From Acinetobacter lwoffii (GTDB lineage Bacteria > Pseudomonadota > Gammaproteobacteria > Pseudomonadales > Moraxellaceae): DNA of 64,000 nt. Location of the stretch: NCBI RefSeq assembly GCF_024129435.1, contig NZ_JAMXXN010000006.1, positions 1 through 64,000 on the forward strand. The letters are read 5' to 3'. Made by a program: the position numbers and the translations under genes. This document shows positions 56,515 through 64,000 of the stretch, in pieces. The notes under the pieces were generated by a model. The model made no database searches and was not told the DNA's origin. It saw only the letters and a program-made list of their open reading frames with translations. Within the stretch, counting starts at the first letter, position 1, and each line of letters opens with the position of its first letter.

Positions 56515-56541
56515 TTGTCAATGCCGGTCTATCTCTATAAT
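56515..56541 (+). promoter_or_regulatory. Promoter of the third tRNA unit
   Basis: TTGTCA and TATAAT (56536-56541) have a 15-base spacer. It is equivalent to the first promoter although the spacer lies outside the perfect repeat. Confidence 0.75.
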
Positions 56542-56554
56542 ATACACAGCCATT

Positions 56555-56639
56555 GGGGACGTGGCGAAATTGGTAGACGCACTGGATTTAGGTTCCAGCG
56601 CCGCGAGGTGTGAGAGTTCGAGTCTCTCCGTCCCCACCA
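56555..56639 (+). tRNA. tRNA-Leu (TAG), copy 2a
   Basis: Identical to 55394-55478: same 85 bases, anticodon TAG, CCA encoded. Confidence 0.95.
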
Positions 56640-56674
56640 ATCGATATTTGGGCAACTGGATATTGGGTGGAAGT

Positions 56675-56748
56675 AGAGGATTGGTGTAATGGTAGCATGA
56701 CGGTCTCCAAAACCGTTCGTCAAGGTTCGAATCCTTGATCCTCTGCCA
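56675..56748 (+). tRNA. tRNA-Trp (CCA), copy b
   Basis: Identical to 55514-55587, including the atypical D-arm. Confidence 0.9.
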
Positions 56749-56787
56749 AAGTTTGAAAGAAATCCAACGTTAAGTTGGTACCCTGAT

Positions 56788-56872
56788 GGGGACGTGGCGA
56801 AATTGGTAGACGCACTGGATTTAGGTTCCAGCGCCGCGAGGTGTGAGAGTTCGAGTCTCTCCGTCCCCACCA
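56788..56872 (+). tRNA. tRNA-Leu (TAG), copy 2b
   Basis: Identical to the other three leucine TAG genes of the window; last tRNA of the array. Confidence 0.95.
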
Positions 56873-56879
56873 TCATATT

Positions 56880-56906
56880 AAAGCAAGGCAGATGCCTTGC
56901 TTTTTT
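56880..56906 (+). terminator. Terminator of the third tRNA unit
   Basis: The stem AAAGCAAGGC / GCCTTGCTTT, loop AGAT, is followed by T6. Confidence 0.9.
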
Positions 56907-56930
56907 ATTGCCTAAAATTTACTGAACAAA

Positions 56931-56952
56931 GAAAAGCCCATCGAAATGGGCT
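56931..56952 (-). terminator. Probable terminator of the 57023 gene
   Basis: The stem AGCCCAT / ATGGGCT, loop CGAA, runs into TTTT on the minus strand, 70 bp past the stop of the small minus-strand gene. Confidence 0.6.
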
Positions 56953-57022
56953 GAATAACTGGAGAATAGCGCTGTTAAATCAGTGGAAAGATTAATTTAT
57001 TTTTCTGTTCTTAAAGAAGCAA

Positions 57023-57226
57023 TCAGGCTTTTAAATGATCTTCAAATTCCTCGCCTAGTTGTAGTGCCAAGGCATTACCTGCCAGATCACAGGTCACCAG
57101 GCCATATTCTTTCTTGAAACTGAAACTGAAACCACGATCATCCGCCAGGGTGCGTACCGAATATCCTAATTTTTCTAACCATAGTCGAAATGCAATCAAA
57201 TTTTTCGCTTTAACCACTTTTTTCAC
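57023..57226 (-). CDS. Hypothetical protein, 67 aa
   Basis: The small soluble protein (KNLIAFRLWLEKLGYSVRTL, then SFKKEYGLVTCDLAGNALAL) probably has an alpha/beta fold: a helix, two or three strands and a final helix. No signal peptide or family was recognised. The start is preceded by GAGTGATC-type sequence (AGGAGTGATC on the coding strand), a good ribosome binding site. A terminator-like hairpin follows. Confidence 0.65.
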   Translation of the reverse strand: MKKVVKAKNLIAFRLWLEKLGYSVRTLADDRGFSFSFKKEYGLVTCDLAGNALALQLGEEFEDHLKA

Positions 57227-57659
57227 GAGATCACTCCTTCATCATTGTTAAATCTTAAATAAGGGTGAAAAATTATCTTTTAAAGGGCAAATGCCTTTAT
57301 TTAAATTAATTTAAATGAATTTGTGTATATAGTGAACATCGGTTGATTAAGAAAAAATCAATTTAAACGTTAAGTAAATGATTTTTATCATATTGAATAG
57401 GTTGTAACTAAATATTAAGCTTTTATAAGCTATAAATTTGGATAATTAATTTTCTAATTCAATAGCTTATTAGGGAAACAGGTTATTTCCTAATTTTATC
57501 AATCGTATGAAATAGAAAATTTCAGATCTAGAATGAGAAAATTAAAATCCAATCGACTTATTTATTAAAAGAATACCGGCTGCTGGTTTTCTGATCTTCA
57601 GCTCGATTTGCATGCTTTATACTGTCTGAAATGTAATTCTCAAACTGAATACCCGCACC
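57227..57659. other. AT-rich gap, 433 bp, no gene seen
   Basis: Strongly AT-rich with no ORF above about 40 codons that looks real and no T-run hairpin. It must hold the promoters of the two flanking divergent small genes; no consensus pair stands out. Confidence 0.6.
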
Positions 57660-57932
57660 ATGACTGAATTAACCATTGAAGACTATGTGAATCAGCAAAT
57701 TGAATTAATGCAGCAGCAGGGACTTGATCCGGTTGCTGTGATGTTGGGACATGAAGACTGGTTGAGCTTTAGTATTCAGTCGAAAGTGGCCTATACGCCT
57801 TTCGGCAGTGCCCGTCGTTATCAGCCTGCTTTAGGTGGCTTGCTACTGGTACGTATTGATGAAATGCAGGCGGTGCGTGTCGTGACTCAAGGTGAATTGG
57901 ATACTTATGCACAAAGTAACCAGATTCTTTAA
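57660..57932 (+). CDS. Hypothetical protein, 90 aa
   Basis: The acidic soluble protein (MTELTIEDYVNQQIELMQQQGLDPVAVMLG, then ALGGLLLVRIDEMQAVRVVTQGEL) has no signal peptide. It has a helical first half and a strand-like second half. No family is recognised. Codon use looks like the neighbouring chromosomal genes. No strong ribosome binding site precedes the ATG, which is the first in frame. Confidence 0.65.
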   Translation: MTELTIEDYVNQQIELMQQQGLDPVAVMLGHEDWLSFSIQSKVAYTPFGSARRYQPALGGLLLVRIDEMQAVRVVTQGELDTYAQSNQIL

Positions 57933-58172
57933 CATTGCTTCATGCGATACATACGTTGTCAGTTTTAGTGAATAGAATCCAAGAAACTAGTTACTGCTAT
58001 CCTACATATCATCATTCGGGATCGACATGGCCAATGTCACTTTTAAAGTTGAACGACAGAACTAATGTCATGCTCTGAAAGCAGACATTTTATTTCTATT
58101 TTGGTTTACAGTTTAATTTTGAATAATGCCCATTATATTAAATGGGTGCAAATGAGAGAGGGTATCTAAATC

Positions 58173-58574
58173 TCACTTGTTAAAAATAGACAGTATAGAC
58201 AGTGAATCGTTCATGAAGTACATGGTTAAATATCCCAATATTACAAGCCATACCAGGATAATAATTCCTGCTGCCCAACGGTTTATAGGCCTTTCAACTA
58301 AGGTTTCTCCAAGAATTCTACAATCATCTATAATGTTTTGTGGGGTAAGCTTGATAACTAATAAAATACCTAAAGGTACAACAATAATATCGTCTAAATA
58401 CCCAAGTACGGGAATAAAATCTGGAATTAAATCAATTGGTGAGAAGGCATAGGCAGCAATAATTAAAGCTAAAAACTTTATAGAATTGGGCGTTCGCTTG
58501 TCTTTTGCAATAAGCCAAACAACCAAGATGTCTTTTTTAATTGATTTAGCCCATTGCTTGATTCTTTGATACAT
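58173..58574 (-). CDS. DUF1232 (YkvA-like) membrane protein
   Basis: The 133-residue protein has the DUF1232 core AAYAFSPIDLIPDFIPVLGY, continuing LDDIIVVPLGILLVIKLTP, at about 41-80. An N-terminal basic segment and a C-terminal hydrophobic helix (WAAGIIILVWLVILGYLTMYF) flank it. The family is widespread in the inner membrane with unknown function. It lies in an AT-rich area, with AT content higher than its neighbours. Confidence 0.88.
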   Translation of the reverse strand: MYQRIKQWAKSIKKDILVVWLIAKDKRTPNSIKFLALIIAAYAFSPIDLIPDFIPVLGYLDDIIVVPLGILLVIKLTPQNIIDDCRILGETLVERPINRWAAGIIILVWLVILGYLTMYFMNDSLSILSIFNK

Positions 58575-59077
58575 AGCAAATATTAAAAGAACTATAGAGA
58601 TTTAATCATAAGAGAGTTTTCTTAAAACAATATAGATTTTTATTATCCTATTACGATTTTCTAAAATTAACATAATACGCGTTATACGAAATGCTATTTT
58701 TTATTTTATACAAATTATATGTTTAGCGTATAAGTGAAAGCCCAATTCAAGTAAATTGGGCTTTTTTATTCACTTGTTAGGTTCCATGCTGATTATTTAA
58801 GCAATGTTCCACGAATTTCTCTAATTTAAATCAATATCATCCTGTTATTTATAAGTCATTATTTCATGTGTTGGAACTGAAATTGGTTTCTAAAAAAATA
58901 GAGGACTTGATTAATTATAAGAAAGCAAAAATGGCACAGAAAGACATTTTTTAGATGGAGATTCAACTTATTCCAATTTGTGCAAAATTTGTACGTGCCT
59001 TTCAATAACATTCTATGCATCGCAAATGACAAATAAGTAAGTCGGCTGAAGCATTGATCTTCAGCTTTGAATCCGGT
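58575..59077. other. AT-rich gap with an unexplained terminator
   Basis: About 500 bases between the DUF1232 gene and gloB hold no convincing ORF. The only structure seen is the plus-strand terminator at 58737-58767, although no plus-strand gene lies upstream of it. Confidence 0.6.
58737..58767 (+). terminator. Orphan Rho-independent terminator
   Basis: The stem AAAGCCCAATT / AATTGGGCTTT, loop CAAGTA, is followed by a long T-run. No plus-strand gene ends nearby; the closest is at 57932. Confidence 0.85.
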
Positions 59078-59812
59078 TTAAAACTGATCTTTCAGGGTTC
59101 TTAAACGCTGGAATTCTTCCACGCTTTCTGCGCGCAGAAAAGGATTGGTTTGCAATTCATCTTCAATACTACTTGGCAGCGTGCACTGGCCTAGTATACG
59201 CAAACGCTCAATATGTTCGAAGCGTTCCAGAATTGCCGAATTGTCCGGTTCAACGTGTTTGGCAAACTGTGCATTCGATAATGTGTATTCATGGGTGCAA
59301 TAGACTTGGGTGCGCGGTGGCAAGGCAGCCAGACGGGACAGTGAATGATACATCTGTGAATAGGTGCCTTCAAAAACCCGGCCACAACCCATGGCAAATA
59401 AGGTATCGCCGCAGAACAGCACATCAATCGCATCAATAAAATAAACAATATGGCCGAGTGTATGCCCGGGTACAGCAATCACCTGGATATCTATTCCATG
59501 AAAATTAAACTGTTCTTCATGCTCAAGAGGATGGGTGATAAACGGAATTTTGCTTAGTTCTGCCCGTGGGCCATACACAGGCAGATTTTGTCCTTGGATC
59601 AGTTCCGGCACACCGCCAATATGATCTTTATGCCAGTGAGTCAGCCAGATTTGACTTACAGTTAAACCGTGTTCGGCACAATAGTCTTGTACCAATTCTG
59701 CTTCGGTTGGATCAATCACAGCCACCTGATGCGACGCGGTATGTTCAAGCAACCAGATATAATTTTGCAGTGAATTCTGGACATCAATACAGTGAATTTT
59801 AAAGGGTGTCAT
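59078..59812 (-). CDS. gloB: Hydroxyacylglutathione hydrolase (glyoxalase II)
   Basis: GloB hydrolyses S-lactoylglutathione to lactate and glutathione, finishing methylglyoxal detoxification. The 244-residue metallo-beta-lactamase-fold protein has the metal motif LTHWHKDHIGG near 57-67 and the second histidine in AVPGHTLGHIVYF. Further ligands are in LFCGDTLFAMGCGRVFEG and a CTHEYTLSNAQFA glutathione-binding stretch. It ends at a normal length for the family. Its coding strand lies opposite phzF. Confidence 0.94.
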   Translation of the reverse strand: MTPFKIHCIDVQNSLQNYIWLLEHTASHQVAVIDPTEAELVQDYCAEHGLTVSQIWLTHWHKDHIGGVPELIQGQNLPVYGPRAELSKIPFITHPLEHEEQFNFHGIDIQVIAVPGHTLGHIVYFIDAIDVLFCGDTLFAMGCGRVFEGTYSQMYHSLSRLAALPPRTQVYCTHEYTLSNAQFAKHVEPDNSAILERFEHIERLRILGQCTLPSSIEDELQTNPFLRAESVEEFQRLRTLKDQF

Positions 59813-59929
59813 AGCACATCACATCAAATGAAGATTATAGATAAAGTAGCATAATTTCGGATACTCTGGTGCTGGTTGATATCGTCTGATCATCCGCGAT
59901 TACTTTCATTTATTCCAAATTTGAAAAAT

Positions 59930-60517
59930 TTATAATTCCGGATCATCAATGCTCACCGCATTGCCGATGGTGTAAAAATGCCCGCCGGCTACATGATGAA
60001 TACTTTTCCACTCTTCATCCACTTCATGATAATGCCAGTGGCCGTCGCGGAAGACCCGATCATCGGCATAGGCTGCAATCACCTTGCCTATAAACAGGTC
60101 ATGCATTTGCTGGTTATGCGGCTCAGGAATCATCTCGCAGAGTATCCAGGCCGCACAGCCTTGTACTACAGGAATATCAGCATCAGGAAAATGAAATAGT
60201 TCTACTCCGGATTGTGCCAGTTTGTCAGGCACATCATGCAGGCTCTGCGTACCCAGACGATAGACCATATTCAGTTGTTTCAATGTTGGAATTTGCAGCG
60301 CGAAATAACCTGAATTTTCAATAATATTTCGGGTTTTGGTGCTTTTATCCAGAACCACAGTCACTTTTGCGGGGCTGAATTCCAATGCGCATGCCCAGGC
60401 TGCTGCCATAACATCTGTATCCTGCTGATCTTGAGCAGATACCAGTACAGTAGGGCCATGGGTAATCAGACGATAAGCTTTTTCTAAGGGAACACTTTGA
60501 ATATGGGAGTTTATCAT
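59930..60517 (-). CDS. Flavin reductase-like (FMN-binding split barrel) protein
   Basis: The 195-residue protein fits the flavin-reductase-like family. The N-terminal half has the flavin-binding pattern PTVLVSAQDQQDTDVMAAAW and the KVTVVLDKSTKTRNIIENSG stretch. The C-terminal half has a flavoprotein-like HDLFIGKVIAAYADDRVFRDGHWHYHE region. Such proteins supply reduced flavin or act as FMN-dependent reductases; the partner is unknown. It is divergent from the PhzF-family gene, with 119 bp between starts. Confidence 0.85.
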   Translation of the reverse strand: MINSHIQSVPLEKAYRLITHGPTVLVSAQDQQDTDVMAAAWACALEFSPAKVTVVLDKSTKTRNIIENSGYFALQIPTLKQLNMVYRLGTQSLHDVPDKLAQSGVELFHFPDADIPVVQGCAAWILCEMIPEPHNQQMHDLFIGKVIAAYADDRVFRDGHWHYHEVDEEWKSIHHVAGGHFYTIGNAVSIDDPEL

Positions 60518-60636
60518 GCAGCACCATTTGGTCTATTTATTTAATAGGCTAGATTAATGAGATCATTAACATATTCAAGTTCATTCTTGCAAAAAAGCTT
60601 TTAAACTAGAGATCGTTATATTCAGGAATTCAAAAA

Positions 60637-61458
60637 ATGAAAATGTACCAGGTCGATGCGTTTACCACGGAACTGTTTAAAGGCAATCCTGCAGCCGTGA
60701 TTGTGCTGGATGAATGGCTCGAAGATGGTCTGATGCAAAATATCGCCTTGGAAAATAATCTGTCCGAAACGGCTTTTGTTAAAGTCATCGATAGCGATAA
60801 TTATGCCATCCGCTGGTTTACGCCAACCAAGGAAGTGGATTTTTGTGGTCATGCGACATTGGCCAGCAGCTTTGTACTATTCAATCAATTTGATACGGGG
60901 AAAACGATTCATTTTCATGTAAAAGACTTAGGCATTTTTGTAGTCAATCAGGATGCAGATGGCAAGATCAGAATGAACTTTCCAGTTCGTCGTGCAGAGC
61001 CAGTTGCTGAATATCCTGAAGCTTTAAGACAGGCCTTGAGCAAACCGTTTAAACAGGTTTATCTGAACGCGCAGGGCTATATTGTTGAATATGAATCGGT
61101 ACAGGATGTGCTGGATGAAATGCCTGATTTTGAACTGTTAAAACAGTTGAATGGCAAGCGTACAGCCATTACTGCTCAGAATACCTATTTAGACGTCGCG
61201 ATCACTTCACAAGATACCCAATACGATTGTATTTCACGTTATTTTGCACCGAGTAATGGCATCAATGAAGATCCGGTAACCGGTTCGATTCATACCGGAA
61301 TTGCACCGCTCTGGGCCGAGAAGCTCGGTAAAAATGAATTGGTCGCTTATCAGGCATCAGCACGTGGTGGGGTGCTGTATTGTGCTTTGCAAGATCAGGA
61401 ACGAATTGAAATTTCCGGTTATGGAAAGTTATATATGCAGGCTGAAATCTATCTTTAA
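60637..61458 (+). CDS. PhzF-family isomerase/epimerase-like protein
   Basis: The 273-residue protein has the PhzF/diaminopimelate-epimerase fold. It shows the start MKMYQVDAFTTELFKGNPAAV, the catalytic-glutamate segment NNLSETAFV, and FCGHATLASSFVLF. The late motifs are DPVTGSIHTGIAPLWAEKLG and YQASARGGVLYC. Members act as isomerases in various pathways; most, including this one without phenazine neighbours, have no known substrate. Confidence 0.9.
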   Translation: MKMYQVDAFTTELFKGNPAAVIVLDEWLEDGLMQNIALENNLSETAFVKVIDSDNYAIRWFTPTKEVDFCGHATLASSFVLFNQFDTGKTIHFHVKDLGIFVVNQDADGKIRMNFPVRRAEPVAEYPEALRQALSKPFKQVYLNAQGYIVEYESVQDVLDEMPDFELLKQLNGKRTAITAQNTYLDVAITSQDTQYDCISRYFAPSNGINEDPVTGSIHTGIAPLWAEKLGKNELVAYQASARGGVLYCALQDQERIEISGYGKLYMQAEIYL

Positions 61459-61602
61459 TTTTTATAATTACATAGATATACATGTCGTCAGGCGAGGCGG
61501 CATGTTATTTTGATGGTTCGGCTTGGAATAGATTATTCAGAAAAAGAATCATTCTCTAAGATGGGCGCGAATAAAAATTTATATTTATAATTTGGATGAA
61601 GA

Positions 61603-64000
61603 ATGTTGCTACGTTATAAAAATTTAAGTCTGGCTATTATATTGTCTGGCTGTAGTGTACTAAGTTTTGCACAGCCTGTTTTGGTGAAAACGGAACAGAA
61701 TATTGAAGAATACCGACTGGATAATGGACTGCGCATTATCCTGGCACCGAATGATAAAGAAAATAAAGTTTTTATGAATACGGTCTATCTGACCGGTTCC
61801 CTGAATGATCCTCAGGGCAAGGGCGGACTGGCCCATCTGCTGGAACATTTGGCCTTTAAAGGCACAGAAAATGTCAAAGGGGATGAATTCCAGCGTCGAC
61901 TGGATCAATATACCTTGATGACTAATGCCAGTACCGACTATTACTCGACCAAATATACCAATGTGATCCGTCCTGAAAAAACTGCGCTGAGTGAAGTCAT
62001 TTTTCTCGAAGCCGAACGCATGGACAAGCTGGTGCTTCAGGAAAAATATGTACCGACTGAAATTGATATTGTAAAACGCGAGCGTGAAATTCGTCTGGAT
62101 CAGCCATTTTCAGTATTGATCGATCAGGTGTTTAAATCTGCTTATGGCAATCAGTATTTAGGCCGTTTGCCGATTGGTGACCTAAATGAGCTGCAATCAA
62201 TCAATATGCAGGAACTAAACCATTTTTACCGTCAATGGTATGCACCGAATAATGCCTTTGTGGTCATTTCGGGCAAATTTGATAAGGCCGAAGTCTTAAA
62301 ACAGCTGGATACGCATTTCAGTCCGATTCAATCCCGAAATGTACCAGCGCAAGTGAAAGTCCCAGCGCTTAAACCAGAGCAAATCAAACAGCGTGAATTT
62401 ACAGTAAAGAAAGGCAGTGATCTGGCCAAGTTTAATCTTTATTTGAATCAATCCGAAGAAAGCATTAAAACGGCTTTGGCTGTTTCGCCAACGCTCTATA
62501 CTTTGCAGCCAAGTGGACATCTCTATCAGAATATGGTGGAAACTGGGAAGTCAACAGCGGTGCAATCCAGTACCTGGCTGGATAAAGACTTTAATCTGGT
62601 GTTTATGGGAGCAATCTATGCTCCGAATCATCAGGCACAGGATATTGAAAAGGGGCTGATCCAAGGCGTAGAAAAGAGCCAGCCATTTACCGAAGCAGAA
62701 TTAAACCGGGCTAAAAATCTGACCCGAAATCAGGCCGACAATATTAAAAATAGTGCGACTGCTTTAGGTTCACGTTTAAGTGATTATGCAGTGGCGTATT
62801 CGGGTGACTGGAGCCAGTATTTTAAAGATCTGAGCGCGATTCAAAACCTGAATGTGAATCAGGTCAATCAGGTCTATAAGAATTTTTTAAAACCTGAATA
62901 CCGTATTTCTGGCAATATTTTACCTACCCCGGAAGATCAGAAAAAAGCGCAGGAACTGGCACAAACAGAAGCACCGGCAAAAACTCTGGATCAACAGACT
63001 GAAGCAGAAGAGCCACTGAAAGATGTCAGTGTTTATCAGGCTGAAGTGAAGCAATATGTCCAGGAATCCAAACAGTATTTGTACAGTAAAGACAAACAGA
63101 TTCAGCGTGGTAAGTTGAAAAATGGCATTAAATACGCGCTGTTTCCGACCACTACACGCGATGATAAAGTCTATGCCACAATTTCACTGGATTTTGGGAC
63201 TGCCCAAAGCCTGATAAATAAAGGCGAGATTCTGGATCTGACCGCTTATTTAATGTTGCGCTCATCGAAGACACAGAGCTTGCAACAGATTGCCGATAAA
63301 ATTATTGAAGTCGGTGGTTCGGCGACTGCCGGTGCATCCGGCAATGGCCTGACCTTGCAGATCAGCGCCAAAAAAGAAAAGTTTGAAGAGTTTTTCCAGT
63401 ATGTGGTTGATGTACTGAAAACGCCGGCATTTGAGCAAAGTCAGTTTGATTTAATCAAGGGGCAGACTTTATCCAGTCTGGATCGTCCTTATACTGAACC
63501 AGATACCGTGTCGAGCTTGACGATGGCTCGAACGATCGAGATTTATCAGCCTGGCGATCTGCGTTTTCATTTCGAGCCGGAATTGGCCAAAAAACAGTAT
63601 CAGAAAGCGACTCGCGAACAGGTTATGGCACTGTATCAGCAGTTTTTAAAAACCCAGCATGCGCAAATAGCGGTTACGGGCGAATTTAATCCGAAATCGA
63701 TGCAAAATGTACTGAAAAACAGTTTTTCAGACTGGAAAGCTGCACAGCCTTATGAGCGTCTGAAATCGGAATATCGAAGCTACCCAGCCCAGAAAATTCA
63801 TGCTTTGTCTGAGCAGCGTGAATTCGGGAGTTATCAGGCATTTATGAGCATGCCGGTCGGTGCTGATCATGCCGATGCACCTGCATTACAGGTATTTCGA
63901 TATATTCTGGGTGATTCACAGCTGTCGTCACGACTGGCACAAGAGTTACGCGAGAAAAATGCACTAGTCTATGGTTTTAGTGCAGATGTGCAACTCGATG
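61603..64000 (+). CDS. M16-family zinc metallopeptidase, 3' end outside window
   Basis: The frame is open from ATG 61603 to the window edge (799 codons). The inverse zinc motif HLLEH lies near residues 78-82 (GLAHLLEHLAFKG), with the further glutamate expected in the EAERMDKL helix. Two M16 halves are visible: an active N-terminal one, and from about residue 500 (KLKNGIKYALFP) a second, related one without HxxEH, as in pitrilysin-like two-domain peptidases. The N-terminus (LSLAIILSGCSVLSFAQP) is either a Sec signal ending SFA or a lipoprotein signal with lipobox LSGC. A periplasmic location is likely. Substrate unknown. Confidence 0.9.
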   Translation, partial: MLLRYKNLSLAIILSGCSVLSFAQPVLVKTEQNIEEYRLDNGLRIILAPNDKENKVFMNTVYLTGSLNDPQGKGGLAHLLEHLAFKGTENVKGDEFQRRLDQYTLMTNASTDYYSTKYTNVIRPEKTALSEVIFLEAERMDKLVLQEKYVPTEIDIVKREREIRLDQPFSVLIDQVFKSAYGNQYLGRLPIGDLNELQSINMQELNHFYRQWYAPNNAFVVISGKFDKAEVLKQLDTHFSPIQSRNVPAQVKVPALKPEQIKQREFTVKKGSDLAKFNLYLNQSEESIKTALAVSPTLYTLQPSGHLYQNMVETGKSTAVQSSTWLDKDFNLVFMGAIYAPNHQAQDIEKGLIQGVEKSQPFTEAELNRAKNLTRNQADNIKNSATALGSRLSDYAVAYSGDWSQYFKDLSAIQNLNVNQVNQVYKNFLKPEYRISGNILPTPEDQKKAQELAQTEAPAKTLDQQTEAEEPLKDVSVYQAEVKQYVQESKQYLYSKDKQIQRGKLKNGIKYALFPTTTRDDKVYATISLDFGTAQSLINKGEILDLTAYLMLRSSKTQSLQQIADKIIEVGGSATAGASGNGLTLQISAKKEKFEEFFQYVVDVLKTPAFEQSQFDLIKGQTLSSLDRPYTEPDTVSSLTMARTIEIYQPGDLRFHFEPELAKKQYQKATREQVMALYQQFLKTQHAQIAVTGEFNPKSMQNVLKNSFSDWKAAQPYERLKSEYRSYPAQKIHALSEQREFGSYQAFMSMPVGADHADAPALQVFRYILGDSQLSSRLAQELREKNALVYGFSADVQLD

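Larger units (their letters stand above)
56531..56889 (+). repeat. Copy 2 of the perfect 359-bp tRNA-block repeat
   Basis: Base-for-base copy of 55370-55728, including the spacers between tRNAs, which are not under obvious selection to stay identical. Confidence 0.95.

Noticed and set aside
1..64000. CRISPR arrays, prophage or integron
   Set aside because: No regularly spaced direct repeats, cas, phage structural or integrase genes appear. The only mobile trace is the IS end at the left edge.

Overview
The window looks like a core chromosomal segment of an Acinetobacter species (Moraxellaceae, Gammaproteobacteria). The base composition is moderately AT-rich (low 40s % G+C by eye). The order and sequences of clpB-rlmKL, pyrB-pyrC', the liu leucine-catabolism cluster, the gpsA-sixA-gspL-gspM run, pyrD-cvpA-purF and rpsU/tsaD fit that genus; I cannot name the species from sequence alone. 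No prophage, CRISPR array, integron or conventional defence island is visible.

Layout. (1) 1-3.3 kb: the very end of an IS5-like insertion sequence, an orphan MbcA/ParS/Xre-type antitoxin, and clpB with a possible sigma-32 promoter. (2) 3.5-10.4 kb: rlmKL (minus strand), a small conserved gene behind a terminator-like leader, pyrB with its catalytically dead dihydroorotase-like partner pyrC', and an inner-membrane OmpA-family protein. (3) 10.5-22.5 kb: leucine/isovalerate catabolism, comprising liuA-liuB-liuC-liuD-liuE followed by the two subunits of a 3-oxoacid CoA-transferase and an AtoE-type transporter, all on the minus strand, with a divergent TetR regulator and an acyl-CoA synthetase on the plus strand. 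Together these should turn isovaleryl-CoA into acetyl-CoA and acetoacetate and activate or export acids. (4) 22.5-34.4 kb: a hairpin-array repeat, a methyltransferase, a thioesterase, trmB, a SulP transporter, a beta-class GST, thiS-thiG, rpoH, a TusA-like protein, a cold-shock protein, an RhlB-like helicase, a lipoprotein and a nitroreductase. (5) 34.4-41 kb: gpsA, sixA, gspL-gspM (type II secretion assembly platform), pyrD, cvpA, purF. (6) 41-49.9 kb: a large membrane protein that is clearly an M48 peptidase relative but has lost its zinc ligands, a candidate DNA polymerase III psi subunit, a 2-hydroxyacid dehydrogenase, an intact BepA-like M48 protease, yqeY-rpsU and divergent tsaD, and a GAF-GGDEF diguanylate cyclase. 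(7) 50-55.3 kb: a lipoprotein, a DUF6176-like gene, a DUF815-type ATPase, and a DUF3336 patatin-like phospholipase overlapping a protein-kinase-like gene. (8) 55.3-57 kb: seven tRNA genes in three transcription units, two of which are a perfect 359-bp duplication. (9) 57-64 kb: small hypotheticals, a DUF1232 protein, gloB, a flavin reductase, a PhzF-family protein and an M16 peptidase that runs off the window.

Most of the window is housekeeping. The observations I would follow first are the pseudo-M48 membrane protein, the phospholipase-kinase gene pair, the perfectly duplicated tRNA block with an atypical tRNA-Trp, the hairpin-array repeat, and the candidate holD. None of these is proven to be a new system from the sequence alone.
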